In this document: positions 23,835 through 34,333 of the stretch, one piece after another | Layout of the letters: each line of letters opens with the position of its first letter | Numbering within the stretch: position 1 is the stretch's first letter | DNA from: Hymenobacter frigidus | GTDB taxonomy: Bacteria > Bacteroidota > Bacteroidia > Cytophagales > Hymenobacteraceae | Assembly: GCF_014640435.1 (NCBI RefSeq) | Contig: NZ_BMGY01000012.1 | Coordinates: 1-64,000 of the forward strand | Direction: 5' to 3' | DNA: 64,000 nt | Program-made: the position numbers and the translations under genes | Notes under the pieces: model-generated | What the model saw: only the letters and a program-made list of their open reading frames with translations | Databases searched by the model: none | What the model was told of the DNA's origin: nothing

Positions 23835-25565
23835 TCAACTCAAGTGGTACTCGGCCAGCCCCATCAGGGCGCGCAGCATGGCTTGCAGCTTGGTGGTCAC
23901 GGCCGCTTTCTTAGCGGTGTTGGTGGGCGTGGCTAAGTACTGCTGCCACTCCACGGTCCACTCAAAATCGGGCAGGCCGGGCAGCAGGGCTGTTTTCAAG
24001 AATGTCAGCTGATTGGTGGTGAGAGCAATGGGCACCATCAGCCGCACAAACTCATCAATGAGCAGGTTGCAGTCCGAGGCCGTAGCGGCCGGAAACGACT
24101 GCGCCAGCGCCAGCACGTCAATCACGATTTTTACCCCGCTCCGCGTGTAGCCCGTGCTGATAAACAGGTCGGTAGCCTGGTTGCGGCGCGGCAGCGTCAC
24201 GGCATTTATCCAGAGCTCGTGAAACTGCGGGGTCTGGTAGTAAGCGGCCCAGCCAGCTACGTTGGGCGGGTCGCCCAGCGTTTGCTGCTGCACAAAGGCC
24301 AGCGTGTTGAGGTATTCCCACATCTGGTACTGCACCGTTACGGTGCTGGCCGGCGGAAACACCACCTGCATCTGCCGGCACAGGCCCACCGTGAAGTCGA
24401 GTGGGCTTTTGATGAGGCAGCCCATGTTCAGCACATCGAAGAAATGCTCGGAGCTGAGCAGTGCCCGCAACACCGGGGCCACCTCGAAACCATTTTGCAC
24501 CAGCAGGGTGGCCAGGGGCCGGATGATGTCGGTTTCTACCTGCGCATCAATTACATAGTATACAAACCAGCGGTAGAGCTTGCGCACCAAAAAGCGCGCC
24601 GTCTCGGCCTGCTGAAAAACCAGGTTTACCAGGTCCTGGTACTCAGTAGCCCCGTTGCCCGCAAGGCTGACACTACCAAAAGCCGACGAAAAAACCTTGG
24701 CCGTGTTGTCGTGCCGGCTGGCGGTGAAGTAGCTGCTCACCGGCGGCGTACCCAGGTCGCGCCAGCCGCTGAGCACGCGGGCGGCGGCCTGCACGTCGGC
24801 CTCGGTGTAGTTGGTGTAGTTGCCCGGGCCAATGAGCGGGCCCTTGCCCACCGTGAACAGCTCTAGCAGCTCGCGGCCGTAGTTCTCGTTGGGGGCGCCG
24901 GCGGTGCTCTGGTTGCCGTTGAGGTAGCGCAGCATGGCGGGCGTCACGGTCACGTCTTTGGCCATCTGCCTCACGTTGCCAAGGGCGTGCTGGCGCAACA
25001 GGCGGCAGTACTCGTAGCCCATCCGGGCATCGTTGATGTCGCCCAGCTCCACCACAAAATGGTTGTGCCAGAACAACGTCATTTTCTCGGCCAGCGAGGT
25101 GCCCTGGCCCAGCAGCTGCCCCATCCACCAGCTGCGCAATGACGTCCGGCGCACGCCCTCGAAGTTCTGGTCGAACACCTGCCCCGCCCAGGTCTGGCCA
25201 ATGGCCACGCTGGTGTCAGTAGCCGACACATTCACGGGCGGCGCGGGCACGGCTGGGGCCGCCAGCAGCCCATTGAGCACCGCCGTGAGGTTGGAGCCGG
25301 CCGCCGCCATAATCTCGGGGCGCGTGGGGCCAAACAAGGAGCGGCGCAGCAAGTGGGCTGCCTGGGCATAGCCCCACGGGCCGGTGTAGGGCGCAAGCGT
25401 ACTCGTGGCCCGCGAGAGGCCGGTGGGCAGCACCTTGTTGGCGTAGCGGCTTACGGTTTCGGGCGGGTCCTGCTGGGCAGTAGCGGCCACGGGTTCTTCG
25501 GCCACGACGGCAGTGGGGCCGCTCAGCACAGCGGCGTTTCGCTGGAGGAAAAGTCTACGGTTCAT
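23835..25565 (-). CDS. DUF1800 domain protein
   Basis: A 576-residue protein of the DUF1800 family. The N-terminus MNRRLFLQRNAAVL resembles a twin-arginine signal, and the family blocks are HLLRRSLFGPTRPEI, MTLFWHNHFVVE, ALGNVRQMAKDVTV, PNENYGRELLELFTVG and PPNVAGW. The start at 25565 places this signal at the N-terminus; a codon at 25577 would add four residues. It is the upstream member of the DUF1800-DUF1501 pair. It lacks a T9SS domain, unlike its partner. Function unknown. Confidence 0.9.
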   Translation of the reverse strand: MNRRLFLQRNAAVLSGPTAVVAEEPVAATAQQDPPETVSRYANKVLPTGLSRATSTLAPYTGPWGYAQAAHLLRRSLFGPTRPEIMAAAGSNLTAVLNGLLAAPAVPAPPVNVSATDTSVAIGQTWAGQVFDQNFEGVRRTSLRSWWMGQLLGQGTSLAEKMTLFWHNHFVVELGDINDARMGYEYCRLLRQHALGNVRQMAKDVTVTPAMLRYLNGNQSTAGAPNENYGRELLELFTVGKGPLIGPGNYTNYTEADVQAAARVLSGWRDLGTPPVSSYFTASRHDNTAKVFSSAFGSVSLAGNGATEYQDLVNLVFQQAETARFLVRKLYRWFVYYVIDAQVETDIIRPLATLLVQNGFEVAPVLRALLSSEHFFDVLNMGCLIKSPLDFTVGLCRQMQVVFPPASTVTVQYQMWEYLNTLAFVQQQTLGDPPNVAGWAAYYQTPQFHELWINAVTLPRRNQATDLFISTGYTRSGVKIVIDVLALAQSFPAATASDCNLLIDEFVRLMVPIALTTNQLTFLKTALLPGLPDFEWTVEWQQYLATPTNTAKKAAVTTKLQAMLRALMGLAEYHLS

Positions 25566-25743
25566 AAGCAAGCACAAGTAGCACGAAAAACGAAACCTAA
25601 CAATGCTAAGCGCCCAAAAAATCAGCTCAGCTGTTTGCTAGCAGCCAGCTGTTTAACCTAGACTACCGGGCCTTCCTCAAGTTTAATGCAAGTATCCATT
25701 TTATTCGGTGAATACCTAATGAAGCACGGGCCGAGCAGGCAAT

Positions 25744-25776
25744 AAAAAAAGCGCCCGACCGGTTGGGGTCGGGCGC
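25744..25776 (-). terminator. Intrinsic terminator for the NlpC/P60 gene
   Basis: The 10-bp perfect stem GCGCCCGACC/GGTCGGGCGC (25751-25760 with 25767-25776) is followed on the minus strand by a run of seven T. Confidence 0.85.
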
Positions 25777-25809
25777 CTAGCCTTGAATTCGCGCCATCAG
25801 CAGGCTCGC

Positions 25810-26502
25810 TCATTCGGCTACGGCTACGGTTTCTTCAGTAGCGTCGGCAGCCGCAGCGGCGCGCACGCGGCCGGCAGCGTAGAAATTGCGGTGGTAATAG
25901 GGCTGGTTGAGCGAGCTCACCATGACGCCGCCGTTGCAGGCCGAGTGGGCAAACTTGCCGTCCTTCAGGTAAATGCCGACGTGGTAAATCGGGCCCCGGC
26001 CGCGCCGGAAGAACACCAGGTCGCCGGTTTGCATTTCGGCCTTGGCAATGTGCTTGGTGGTGGTGAACATGGAACGCGACGAGCGCTGCAGCGTGATGCC
26101 GTACACCTCACGGAACACGCGGGTCACGAAACCCGAGCAGTCGGTGCCCTTGCGCGAGTTGTTGCCGTAGGAATAGGGAGCCCCAATCCAATCGGTCACG
26201 GTGCGCAGCAAGTCCTTGTTTTCGTTGAAGGCCAGACGCAGACCCAGGGTTTGCGCGTAATAGTGGTAGGTGAGCGAGTCGCGCGAGGCGGTCAGCTCAG
26301 CAGCGGTGGGCTCGCCGGTAGTGGTTTTGGTGGGCGGCGTAGCTAAGGGCTCGCTCATCGTCATCGCCGGAAACAACGATGCTTCGGCCACGGCCGGTGC
26401 TGCAGCAGCACGAACCGTAGCCGAAGCATCGGCGGGGCGTTCAAAGAAGAAGGAGAGAGCTAGCGAAGCAGCGGCGAGGCAATACAGGAGGCTGTGTTTC
26501 AT
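25810..26502 (-). CDS. NlpC/P60 family (C40) peptidoglycan endopeptidase
   Basis: A 230-residue exported cell-wall hydrolase. A signal peptide (MKHSLLYCLAAASLALSFF) precedes a variable region, then the NlpC/P60 domain from about residue 110. The catalytic Cys lies in GTDCSGFVTRVF and the His in YHVGIYLKDGKFAHSA. These enzymes cleave between D-Glu and diaminopimelate in the stem peptide. The reading frame is open for 69 more codons upstream, but the start at 26502 is chosen for the signal peptide. A terminator follows. Confidence 0.9.
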   Translation of the reverse strand: MKHSLLYCLAAASLALSFFFERPADASATVRAAAAPAVAEASLFPAMTMSEPLATPPTKTTTGEPTAAELTASRDSLTYHYYAQTLGLRLAFNENKDLLRTVTDWIGAPYSYGNNSRKGTDCSGFVTRVFREVYGITLQRSSRSMFTTTKHIAKAEMQTGDLVFFRRGRGPIYHVGIYLKDGKFAHSACNGGVMVSSLNQPYYHRNFYAAGRVRAAAAADATEETVAVAE

Positions 26503-26834
26503 TGTCCGTCGTAAGGGTGGGGGCAAAAACCGGATTCCTGGGGGTGGGCAGGAAGCGCCGGGCAGTAGATTTCTTAGGCGATAGGCAAGGCTGATTCGAG
26601 CCGAGTGAGGAGGTAATAAAAGCAGACTGTACCCGGTAATTCCTATTGGTTTTAGAATGGGTCGCTGGGTAAATCTAGGGCAAACTTTTGGTAAGTCCGG
26701 TACTTTCACTAAAAAAAGGGCAAATATTCTTTATTTAAGACAATTTAATGCGCTAATTATCAACTTAAAAATCAAAACCGTGTTGGTACTTCATTCGTAC
26801 TTACGCGTTTGAAAAACCGCCGTATCTTACCCTT
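26503..26834. other. Divergent intergenic region, no gene seen
   Basis: This 332-base stretch separates the NlpC/P60 gene from the HExxH protein. It is AT-rich at 26690-26790. The only signal I can name is TATCTTAC at 26823-26830, a weak -7-like element four bases before the ATG at 26835. Confidence 0.5.
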
Positions 26835-27191
26835 ATGCAAAATCCCCAAACCTGGACCCGTTCCCCCCTGGCCCGCATTGCCCGGCTGGTGCTGGGCAGC
26901 CAGCGCGTAGCCATGGTGGTGGGCCAAACCGTGCACCTGAGCGGGGCCACCCGCGAGCAGTTTCTGGCCGATGCCGAATGGGTGGCCCACGAGCTGGTGC
27001 ACCTGCGCCAGTACAAGGAGCACGGCCTTCTGCCCTTCCTCTGGAAATACCTGCTGGAGTCGGCGCGCGTGGGCTATTACCAGAATAGGTATGAGGTAGA
27101 GGCCCGGGAAGAAGCCCGCCGCGTGGTCCTCGCTGACCCCAACCACGTGCTGCGCCCCCTGCCCCGCCACGCACAGCCGCCCAGTGCGTAA
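26835..27191 (+). CDS. Small HExxH-motif protein
   Basis: A 118-residue protein with a perfect HExxH zinc-protease motif (WVAHELVHLRQYKEHG, about residues 52-67), followed by a YEVEAREEAR helix that could supply the third glutamate ligand. Similar small HExxH proteins are annotated near the DUF4157 group. No signal peptide is present. At this size it is either a minimal peptidase-like fold or a structural relic of one. Catalysis is inferred from the motif alone. The region before the start has a weak promoter-like sequence. Confidence 0.65.
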   Translation: MQNPQTWTRSPLARIARLVLGSQRVAMVVGQTVHLSGATREQFLADAEWVAHELVHLRQYKEHGLLPFLWKYLLESARVGYYQNRYEVEAREEARRVVLADPNHVLRPLPRHAQPPSA

Positions 27192-27364
27192 GGAGATGCT
27201 ACAGCAGCGCCTGCGGACCGTGGGTGCCGAGGCCAAGCAACTGGCCGAACGAAAATAAAGGCGCGAATTGGCAACTTCCTGCTGGCCAATCACGAATAAA
27301 ACTCCGGCTGCCCGCCGCACGGGCGCTTGTCTTTTTCTTTCACTTTCTTTTCGCCACCCTCACT

Positions 27365-28072
27365 ATGGATAACCAACAAGACCAGTCCGGAACGCCTAAT
27401 TCGACCAACGCCGGCCGCACCACCCAGAATCCGGCTACCACGCCAAACGCCACCGGTAACCCCCGCAAATCGACGATTCCCAATGCCCAGGCTTCTTCGC
27501 CTTCGGCAAACCCCACCTCGCAACACCAAAACACGGCCAACACCGGCACCGAGCGCCAGGGCGAAGGCCAGCAAGCCAACGCTTCGGAAGGCACCGTCCT
27601 CGATGCCGCTGTGCAAAGCGGCAAAAAATGGATTGAAAATTCCGGCTTGCTCAACAATGTGAACCAGTTGCCCCAGGGCCTGAAAGACTTCGGCAACCGG
27701 GCCGTAGCCAAAGTAAGCGACCTCACCACCACCCAGAAAGTCGTAGGCGGTACGCTGCTGGCGGTGGGCCTCGGCTGGCTGGCTACGCGCAAAGGCAAGT
27801 CGTCGGGCAGCAGCGACAGCGCTTACAACTACGGCAACCCCCGCGGCAACAACGGCAACTACGGCCGCCGCCCCGCCGGCTACCAAGCTCCTGATGCCTC
27901 CACCAGCCATTCAGCTACCGCCCGTAGCTCCGACAGCGGCTCGCCCTACGGTAGTGGCAACCGCTACGGCAGCACCGAAAAAACCGACAGCGGCTCGGGC
28001 TTTGGCGAATCTGCTCATGCCGACCACGGCCAGCAGAGTTCCAGGCACGACGACTTGCGCAGCATAGAATAG
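27365..28072 (+). CDS. Low-complexity hypothetical protein with one membrane segment
   Basis: A 235-residue protein. Residues 1-75 are rich in N, T, Q and P; residues 80-120 are a helical region (DAAVQSGKKWIENSG, LKDFGNRAVAKVSDL); a short hydrophobic segment follows TTTQKV (about 124-140, GGTLLAVGLGWLATRK). The C-terminal 90 residues are rich in G, S, Y and N. The chain looks largely disordered around one membrane anchor. The start at 27365 is the first ATG after the upstream gene that leads straight into this composition. I do not recognise a family. Confidence 0.6.
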   Translation: MDNQQDQSGTPNSTNAGRTTQNPATTPNATGNPRKSTIPNAQASSPSANPTSQHQNTANTGTERQGEGQQANASEGTVLDAAVQSGKKWIENSGLLNNVNQLPQGLKDFGNRAVAKVSDLTTTQKVVGGTLLAVGLGWLATRKGKSSGSSDSAYNYGNPRGNNGNYGRRPAGYQAPDASTSHSATARSSDSGSPYGSGNRYGSTEKTDSGSGFGESAHADHGQQSSRHDDLRSIE

Positions 28073-28090
28073 CCGCGCAAATCGCAACAG

Positions 28091-28123
28091 AAAGCCCCCG
28101 CTTCAAATTGAGGCGGAGGCTTT
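28091..28123 (+). terminator. Intrinsic terminator
   Basis: The stem AAAGCCCCCGC / GCGGAGGCTTT (one mismatch) is followed by TTT, 18 bases after the stop of the low-complexity protein gene and before the convergent AraC-type gene. Confidence 0.8.
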
Positions 28124-28159
28124 TTTGTTGTTATCAGCTACCTGATAATCGATTCATAC

Positions 28160-29086
28160 TTAGATGTTCATGGCCGACTCGCGGCGGCGCATCTTGCCGG
28201 CCGGAATGCCGAACATCATCTTGAAGCGACGGCAGAAATAAGCGGTGTCTTTGTAGCCCACCTCTTTGCCGATGTCGCGGATGCTCTTTTTGGTGGTGCG
28301 CAGCAGGAATACGGCGCGCTCCATGCGCTGGTATTCGATGTAGTCCTGCGGGTTGATGTTGGTCAGCATCTTGAAATACTGGCCCACGTAGTCCTCGCTC
28401 ACGTTGGCCACGCCGCTCAGCACCTTGTTGCTGAGGTCGCCGCCCAGGTTCTCCTTGATGTAGTTGAACAGGTCAATCAGGCGCGGGTCTTTGAAGTAGG
28501 TGCTGTTGGTGGCCAGCTGCTCCACAAACATGTTGTTTCGCAGCACGTAGCGCACTATTTCCACCACAATGTTCTCGGTGTAGATGCTGATGAGGCGCTC
28601 CCGACCTGGCAGGTCCTGAATGCTTTCTTCCACCACCTTAATTACCAGGTTGGCCAGCTTGGGCTGCCCGCTGATGAGAAACGCCGGCACGTCGAGCGAG
28701 GCGAAGAAGTTTACCGAATCGAACACCTTGGCTTCGAAGCTCACGAAGCTGTGGCTTTCTTCGGCATCGCCGATAAGGTCGAGGTTATCGTTGGAGTGGA
28801 AAAACTTGTCTTTGTTCGTAATCAGGTCGTCGTTGGTGATAACCCGGTTTTTCTGGTCCTCGCCGTAGCTCACGCGGGTGGGCCGACCGCCGGGGATGAA
28901 CAGCATTTCGCCTTCTTCCACCAGCATTTCCTCCTCGCCGAAAGTGAGGTGGCCCTTGTGCAGCAGAATGAGATTATTACCAACGTCGTAGGAATTGCGA
29001 ACGGTAAAGGGCTGGTGCAACACCAGGTTTTTCGCCTTGATGTAGCGCACACCGAGCGACTCGATGACTTTATTGTAATCTTCCAT
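28160..29086 (-). CDS. AraC-family transcriptional regulator
   Basis: A 308-residue protein with an N-terminal cupin-like sensing domain (NLILLHKGHLTFGEEEM, EGEMLFIPGGRP) and a C-terminal pair of helix-turn-helix motifs (LSNKVLSGVANVSEDYVGQYFKML and, near the end, IRDIGKEVGYKDTAYFCRRF). The final part follows the AraC/XylS consensus, including the GY-x-D-x-x-YF-x-R-x-F core. The ligand and the regulon are unknown. It sits downstream of the acyl-CoA dehydrogenase gene in the same direction, but a strong terminator separates the two. Confidence 0.88.
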   Translation of the reverse strand: MEDYNKVIESLGVRYIKAKNLVLHQPFTVRNSYDVGNNLILLHKGHLTFGEEEMLVEEGEMLFIPGGRPTRVSYGEDQKNRVITNDDLITNKDKFFHSNDNLDLIGDAEESHSFVSFEAKVFDSVNFFASLDVPAFLISGQPKLANLVIKVVEESIQDLPGRERLISIYTENIVVEIVRYVLRNNMFVEQLATNSTYFKDPRLIDLFNYIKENLGGDLSNKVLSGVANVSEDYVGQYFKMLTNINPQDYIEYQRMERAVFLLRTTKKSIRDIGKEVGYKDTAYFCRRFKMMFGIPAGKMRRRESAMNI

Positions 29087-29181
29087 AATTCAGGGGGCCT
29101 AAAGGGCCGTTGGGGGCTGCGTGTAAAGTAACCGGGAGGCTAACGCAGTGCAATATAACGCCTTGAAATTCACAAAAACTA

Positions 29182-29210
29182 AAAACCCAGCCAAATAGTG
29201 GCTGGGTTTT
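29182..29210 (-). terminator. Intrinsic terminator for the acyl-CoA dehydrogenase gene
   Basis: The perfect 12-bp stem AAAACCCAGCCA / TGGCTGGGTTTT around a 5-base loop lies 35 bases past the dehydrogenase stop. Confidence 0.85.
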
Positions 29211-29244
29211 GTGCAATGAATCTGAATTTTAGGCAATTCGCAGT

Positions 29245-30402
<1,158 letters not shown>

Positions 30403-30452
30403 GAACTGGGGTGGGATTGGAGTGAGGCAGCAGGACTTTATTTTTAGGATAA

Positions 30453-30483
30453 CAAAAGTACGCCCGGAATGGCACCGAGCCAA
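30453..30483 (-). promoter_or_regulatory. Promoter for acyl-CoA dehydrogenase, TTG-N20-TACTTTTG
   Basis: On the minus strand TTG (30481-30483) is followed after 20 bases by TACTTTTG (30453-30460), matching the Bacteroidota consensus. The start codon is 50 bases further on. Confidence 0.55.
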
Positions 30484-30591
30484 GCTGCGCCGTGAGTAGC
30501 TGCAAGCCGGAGACCATGCCCTTATAACGCACACTATACTTCGCCGCCGTATCTTTTAGGCCTGATTTTCAATCTTTTTTCCACTGCCTGC

Positions 30592-33500
30592 ATGAAATAT
30601 CTTTACCGTACTGCCCTGGCGGCGGCGCTGAGCTTGCCCGCACTCGGCGCGCTGGCCCAGCCCATTGCCCCGGCCACCGAAGCATTTGCCCTGCGCCTCG
30701 CGGTGGGCGACGTGGTGCCGTCCGCCAACGCCACCGCGTGGCTGGCCGCCCCCGCCACCACACCCGCCGACGCCTGGCAAGGCCGCGTCTACCGATTGCT
30801 GCAATTCACCCACTTGCCCACCGACGCCCAAAAAGCCGCGCTGCGCCGCGCCGGGGTCGTTTTGTTCGATTACCTGCCGCTGAATGCCTACACGGCCAGC
30901 TTGCCCGCCACCCTGGCGCATAGCCAGCTGGCCGGCCTGGGCCTGCGCAGCGTTGCGCCCATGCCCGGCCGCTGGAAACTAGCCGGGGCCCTGGCCCAGG
31001 GCACGGTGCCAACCCACGCCCGCCGCGGCGACGCCCGGCTGGAAGTGGTGCTGACTTACTACCCGGCCCTCACGCCGGCTCAAGCCGTAGCGGCATTATC
31101 CAGCGCCGAGTTTCGGGTGGTGGGGCAGGACGATTTTGCGCATCAACTGCACGTGGTGCTGGCTGAGGCGGCCGTACCGAGCCTGACCGGGCTGCCCTGG
31201 GTGAGCACCGTGGAAGCCGCGCCGGCTCCCGGCGTGCCCGAAAACTTTCGGGCGCGTACCGACCACCGCGCCAATGCCCTGGCCGCCGATTACGGCGCGG
31301 GCCGCCATTACGACGGCCGCGGCGTGACCGTGGGCCACGGCGACGACGGGGCCATCGGCCCGCACATCGACTTTCAGGGACGAGTGGACGTGAGCACGGC
31401 CGGGGCCAGCCTGGGCGACCACGGCGACCACGTGGCCGGCACCATCATGGGGGCCGGCAACCTGGAACCGCGCCACCGCGGCCAGGCCGTGGGGGCGTTC
31501 AATTTCTATCAGAATTACCCCAACAACATCACTCAGGCCCCGGCCAACTACAATAGTGCCACCCGTCGGGTACGCATCACCAGCTCGAGCTACGGCGACG
31601 GCAACAACGCCGGCTACACCAGCCTGGCTCGCGCCCTCGACCAGCAGATGCGCCAGCTGCCGTTCCTGATGCACGTATTTTCGGCGGGCAACTCCGGCAC
31701 CTCCGACTTTGGCTATGGCGCGGGCGCGGGCTGGGGCAACATCACCGGGGGCCAGAAAATGGCCAAGAACGTGCTGACCGTGGGCAACGTCACGTACCAA
31801 GATGCGCTGGCCGGCAGCAGCAGCCGCGGCCCGGCCAACGACGGCCGCATCAAGCCCGAGGTGTGCGCCGTGGGCACCAACGTGACCTCGACCTACGGCG
31901 GCAACCTCTACGCCACCATTTCGGGGACCAGCATGGCCTGCCCCGGCGTGTCGGGGGTGTCGGCGCAGCTGGTGGGAGCCTACCGCAGCCTCAATGCCGG
32001 GGCAGAAGCGCCCGCCGCTTTGCTCAAAGCGTTGCTCATGAACACGGCCGAGGACCTGGGCAACCCCGGCCCCGACTTCCGTTACGGCTACGGCCGCATC
32101 AACGGGCTGCGGGCCGTGCGCGTGCTGGAAGGCCGCACGTATTTCCGCGACAGCCTCACCCAGGGCCAAAGCCGCACTTTCACGGTGCCAGCGGCCGTGG
32201 GCAAGAAACAGCTGCGCGTGATGCTGCACTGGACGGACTACGAAGGCGCGGCGAACGCCCGCCCCGCCCTGGTGAACAACCTCGACCTGACGGGCGCTAT
32301 CGCCGGCCCTGCTACCCCACCCCAGCCCACGCTGCTGCCCTGGATACTCGACCACCGCCCCACCGCTGCCCAGCTCAACACGGCCGCCGGACGCGGGCGC
32401 GATTCCATTAACAACGTGGAGCAAATCACCATCGACAACCCCACCGCCACGGGTGGCTACAGCTTCACCGTGACCGGCCGGGCCGTGCCCCAGGGCCGCC
32501 AAGGCTTTTGGGTAATATATAGCTACATCGACGAAGGCGTGGAACTGACTTACCCGCTGGGCGGCGAAGGCTTGGTGCCCGGCGAAACCGAAACCATCCG
32601 TTGGGATGCCGCCGACAGCTCGCTGCCCTACACCGTGGAATACACCACCGACAACGGCGCGACGTACCTGCCCATTGCCACCAACCTGGCCGGCACGGTG
32701 CGCCATACCGACTGGGTGGTGCCCGCTGGCCTGGCTGCCGGCCGCGTGCGGGTGCGCGTGACGCGCGGCACCGTGACGAGCCAGTCGCCGGCGTTCTTCA
32801 CCGTCGCCCCCCTGCCCACCGCCCTGCGCTCAGAGTATCGGTGCGCCACCGAAAGCCGGCTGAGCTGGACGGCCTCGACCGGGGCCACGGCCTACACGGT
32901 CTACAAGCTGGGCGCGCAGTACATGGACTCGCTCACGACGGTGACCACGCCGTTCGCCATGCTGCCACTGGGGTCGGGCTCCGATTATTGGTTTGCGGTG
33001 CGGGCCCGGGGGGCCAACGGCCTGCTCTCGCGCCGCACCCGCGCCATTTACCAGCCCGCCGGCTCGCGCGACTGCCCCGGCCCGCCGCTCACGTTGTTCG
33101 AGCCCAGTGCGGCGCTGGTGTGTCCCAGCAGCACGGTACTGCTGAGCGACAGTAGTCAATCGGTCCCCACCAGCTGGGCCTGGGTTATCAGCCCGAGCGC
33201 GGGGGTGACGTTTGTGAATGGTACCTCGGCCACGTCGCAAAATCCCCGGGTGCAGTTTGCCAACCCCGGCACCTACACGGTGGCCCTCACGGCCACCAAC
33301 AGCTACGGCCCCGGCACCACGGCTACCCGCACCAACCTGATTACCGTGACCAACGGCTTGCCGGTTGCCTTCACTGAAACCTTCCAGACCGTACCAGCAG
33401 CTTTCCCGCCGGCTGGCTGGCGCGTCATTAACCCAAGCTCGAACTATACCTGGGCGCTGAGCACGGCCCTGGCCGTGGGCCCCGATAACGGGAACCGCCG

Positions 33501-34200
33501 CCTGCCGATGGTCAACAACTACAACGACCGCCTGCGCGGAGCGGAAGACTACCTTCTCACCCCGCCCCTGAACCTGGCCGGCACCACTAGCCCCGAGCTG
33601 ACCTTCGCCATCGCCTACCAACCCTACGGCCCGGCCAGTAACGACGGCCTGCGGGTGGATATTTCCACCGACTGCGGCACTACGTTCGTACCCACCGGCT
33701 ACCTGAAGCGCGGGGCCGCTCTGGCCACGGTGGCCACCCCCAATACCAGCGCATTTGTGCCCACCAGCGCCACCCAGTGGCGACAGGAAACCGTGGACTT
33801 GCGCTCCTTCCGCACGGCGGGCGCGCCTACGGGCCAGGTACAATCGGTATTGTTGCGCTTCGTGAACCTGAACGACTACGGCAACAACCTATACCTGACC
33901 AACGTGGGCGTAGCCGAGCGGGTGGTATCGGCCGCCACGGCGGGCCGTCAGGTCGATGCCTTCACGGCGGCCCCTGTGCCATTCGCCGGGCAGCTGCGGG
34001 TAGCCGTGGCCGCCGCGCCGGCCGGTGCTGCTACGTTGCAACTGCTCGATGCCCTGGGCCGCGAGGTACGCCGCCTGCCGCTCACGCTACGTTCCAGCGC
34101 TCAGCAAATTGAGTTTGATACCGAGAACCTGCCTGCTGGCGTGTACGTGCTGCGCCTGAACAGTGCCAGCGGTATCCAGCAGTTGAAGGTGCTCAAATAA
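30592..34200 (+). CDS. Large secreted subtilisin-like S8 peptidase with PKD-type and T9SS domains
   Basis: A 1202-residue exported protease. A signal peptide (ALAAALSLPALGALAQ) is followed by a prodomain-like region and the S8 catalytic domain. The Asp lies in VTVGHGDDGAIG (about 251), the His in DHGDHVAGTIMG (about 280) and the Ser in ISGTSMACPGVSG (about 445). After it come a P-domain-like beta region, fibronectin-like modules (about 660-830), a PKD-like domain (about 840-920, with NPGTYTVALTATNSYG), a choice-of-anchor-J-type jelly roll (about 930-1110, with FPPAGWRVINPSSNYTW) and a T9SS type A domain (APVPFAGQL, LLDALGREVRRL, GVYVLRL). It is probably a surface or released enzyme for protein nutrition. 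Confidence 0.93.
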   Translation: MKYLYRTALAAALSLPALGALAQPIAPATEAFALRLAVGDVVPSANATAWLAAPATTPADAWQGRVYRLLQFTHLPTDAQKAALRRAGVVLFDYLPLNAYTASLPATLAHSQLAGLGLRSVAPMPGRWKLAGALAQGTVPTHARRGDARLEVVLTYYPALTPAQAVAALSSAEFRVVGQDDFAHQLHVVLAEAAVPSLTGLPWVSTVEAAPAPGVPENFRARTDHRANALAADYGAGRHYDGRGVTVGHGDDGAIGPHIDFQGRVDVSTAGASLGDHGDHVAGTIMGAGNLEPRHRGQAVGAFNFYQNYPNNITQAPANYNSATRRVRITSSSYGDGNNAGYTSLARALDQQMRQLPFLMHVFSAGNSGTSDFGYGAGAGWGNITGGQKMAKNVLTVGNVTYQDALAGSSSRGPANDGRIKPEVCAVGTNVTSTYGGNLYATISGTSMACPGVSGVSAQLVGAYRSLNAGAEAPAALLKALLMNTAEDLGNPGPDFRYGYGRINGLRAVRVLEGRTYFRDSLTQGQSRTFTVPAAVGKKQLRVMLHWTDYEGAANARPALVNNLDLTGAIAGPATPPQPTLLPWILDHRPTAAQLNTAAGRGRDSINNVEQITIDNPTATGGYSFTVTGRAVPQGRQGFWVIYSYIDEGVELTYPLGGEGLVPGETETIRWDAADSSLPYTVEYTTDNGATYLPIATNLAGTVRHTDWVVPAGLAAGRVRVRVTRGTVTSQSPAFFTVAPLPTALRSEYRCATESRLSWTASTGATAYTVYKLGAQYMDSLTTVTTPFAMLPLGSGSDYWFAVRARGANGLLSRRTRAIYQPAGSRDCPGPPLTLFEPSAALVCPSSTVLLSDSSQSVPTSWAWVISPSAGVTFVNGTSATSQNPRVQFANPGTYTVALTATNSYGPGTTATRTNLITVTNGLPVAFTETFQTVPAAFPPAGWRVINPSSNYTWALSTALAVGPDNGNRRLPMVNNYNDRLRGAEDYLLTPPLNLAGTTSPELTFAIAYQPYGPASNDGLRVDISTDCGTTFVPTGYLKRGAALATVATPNTSAFVPTSATQWRQETVDLRSFRTAGAPTGQVQSVLLRFVNLNDYGNNLYLTNVGVAERVVSAATAGRQVDAFTAAPVPFAGQLRVAVAAAPAGAATLQLLDALGREVRRLPLTLRSSAQQIEFDTENLPAGVYVLRLNSASGIQQLKVLK

Positions 34201-34333
34201 GGCGTACTCCGTTTTGCGTTGATGAAGAGCCTCGGCCATGAATTGGCTGGGGCTTTTCTTTGCGCGACCAGCAGCAGAGCCGGCAGGCTGGCTTACCCAC
34301 TGGCAACCCACTGCCCCGTTTATTCCCCATATT

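Noticed and set aside
27184..27258. 24-residue ORF after the HExxH gene (ending QLAERK)
   Set aside because: It is too short, overlaps the preceding stop region in another frame, and has no promoter or start context of its own.
31096..32706. 536-residue minus-strand ORF
   Set aside because: It is antisense to the S8 peptidase catalytic domain.
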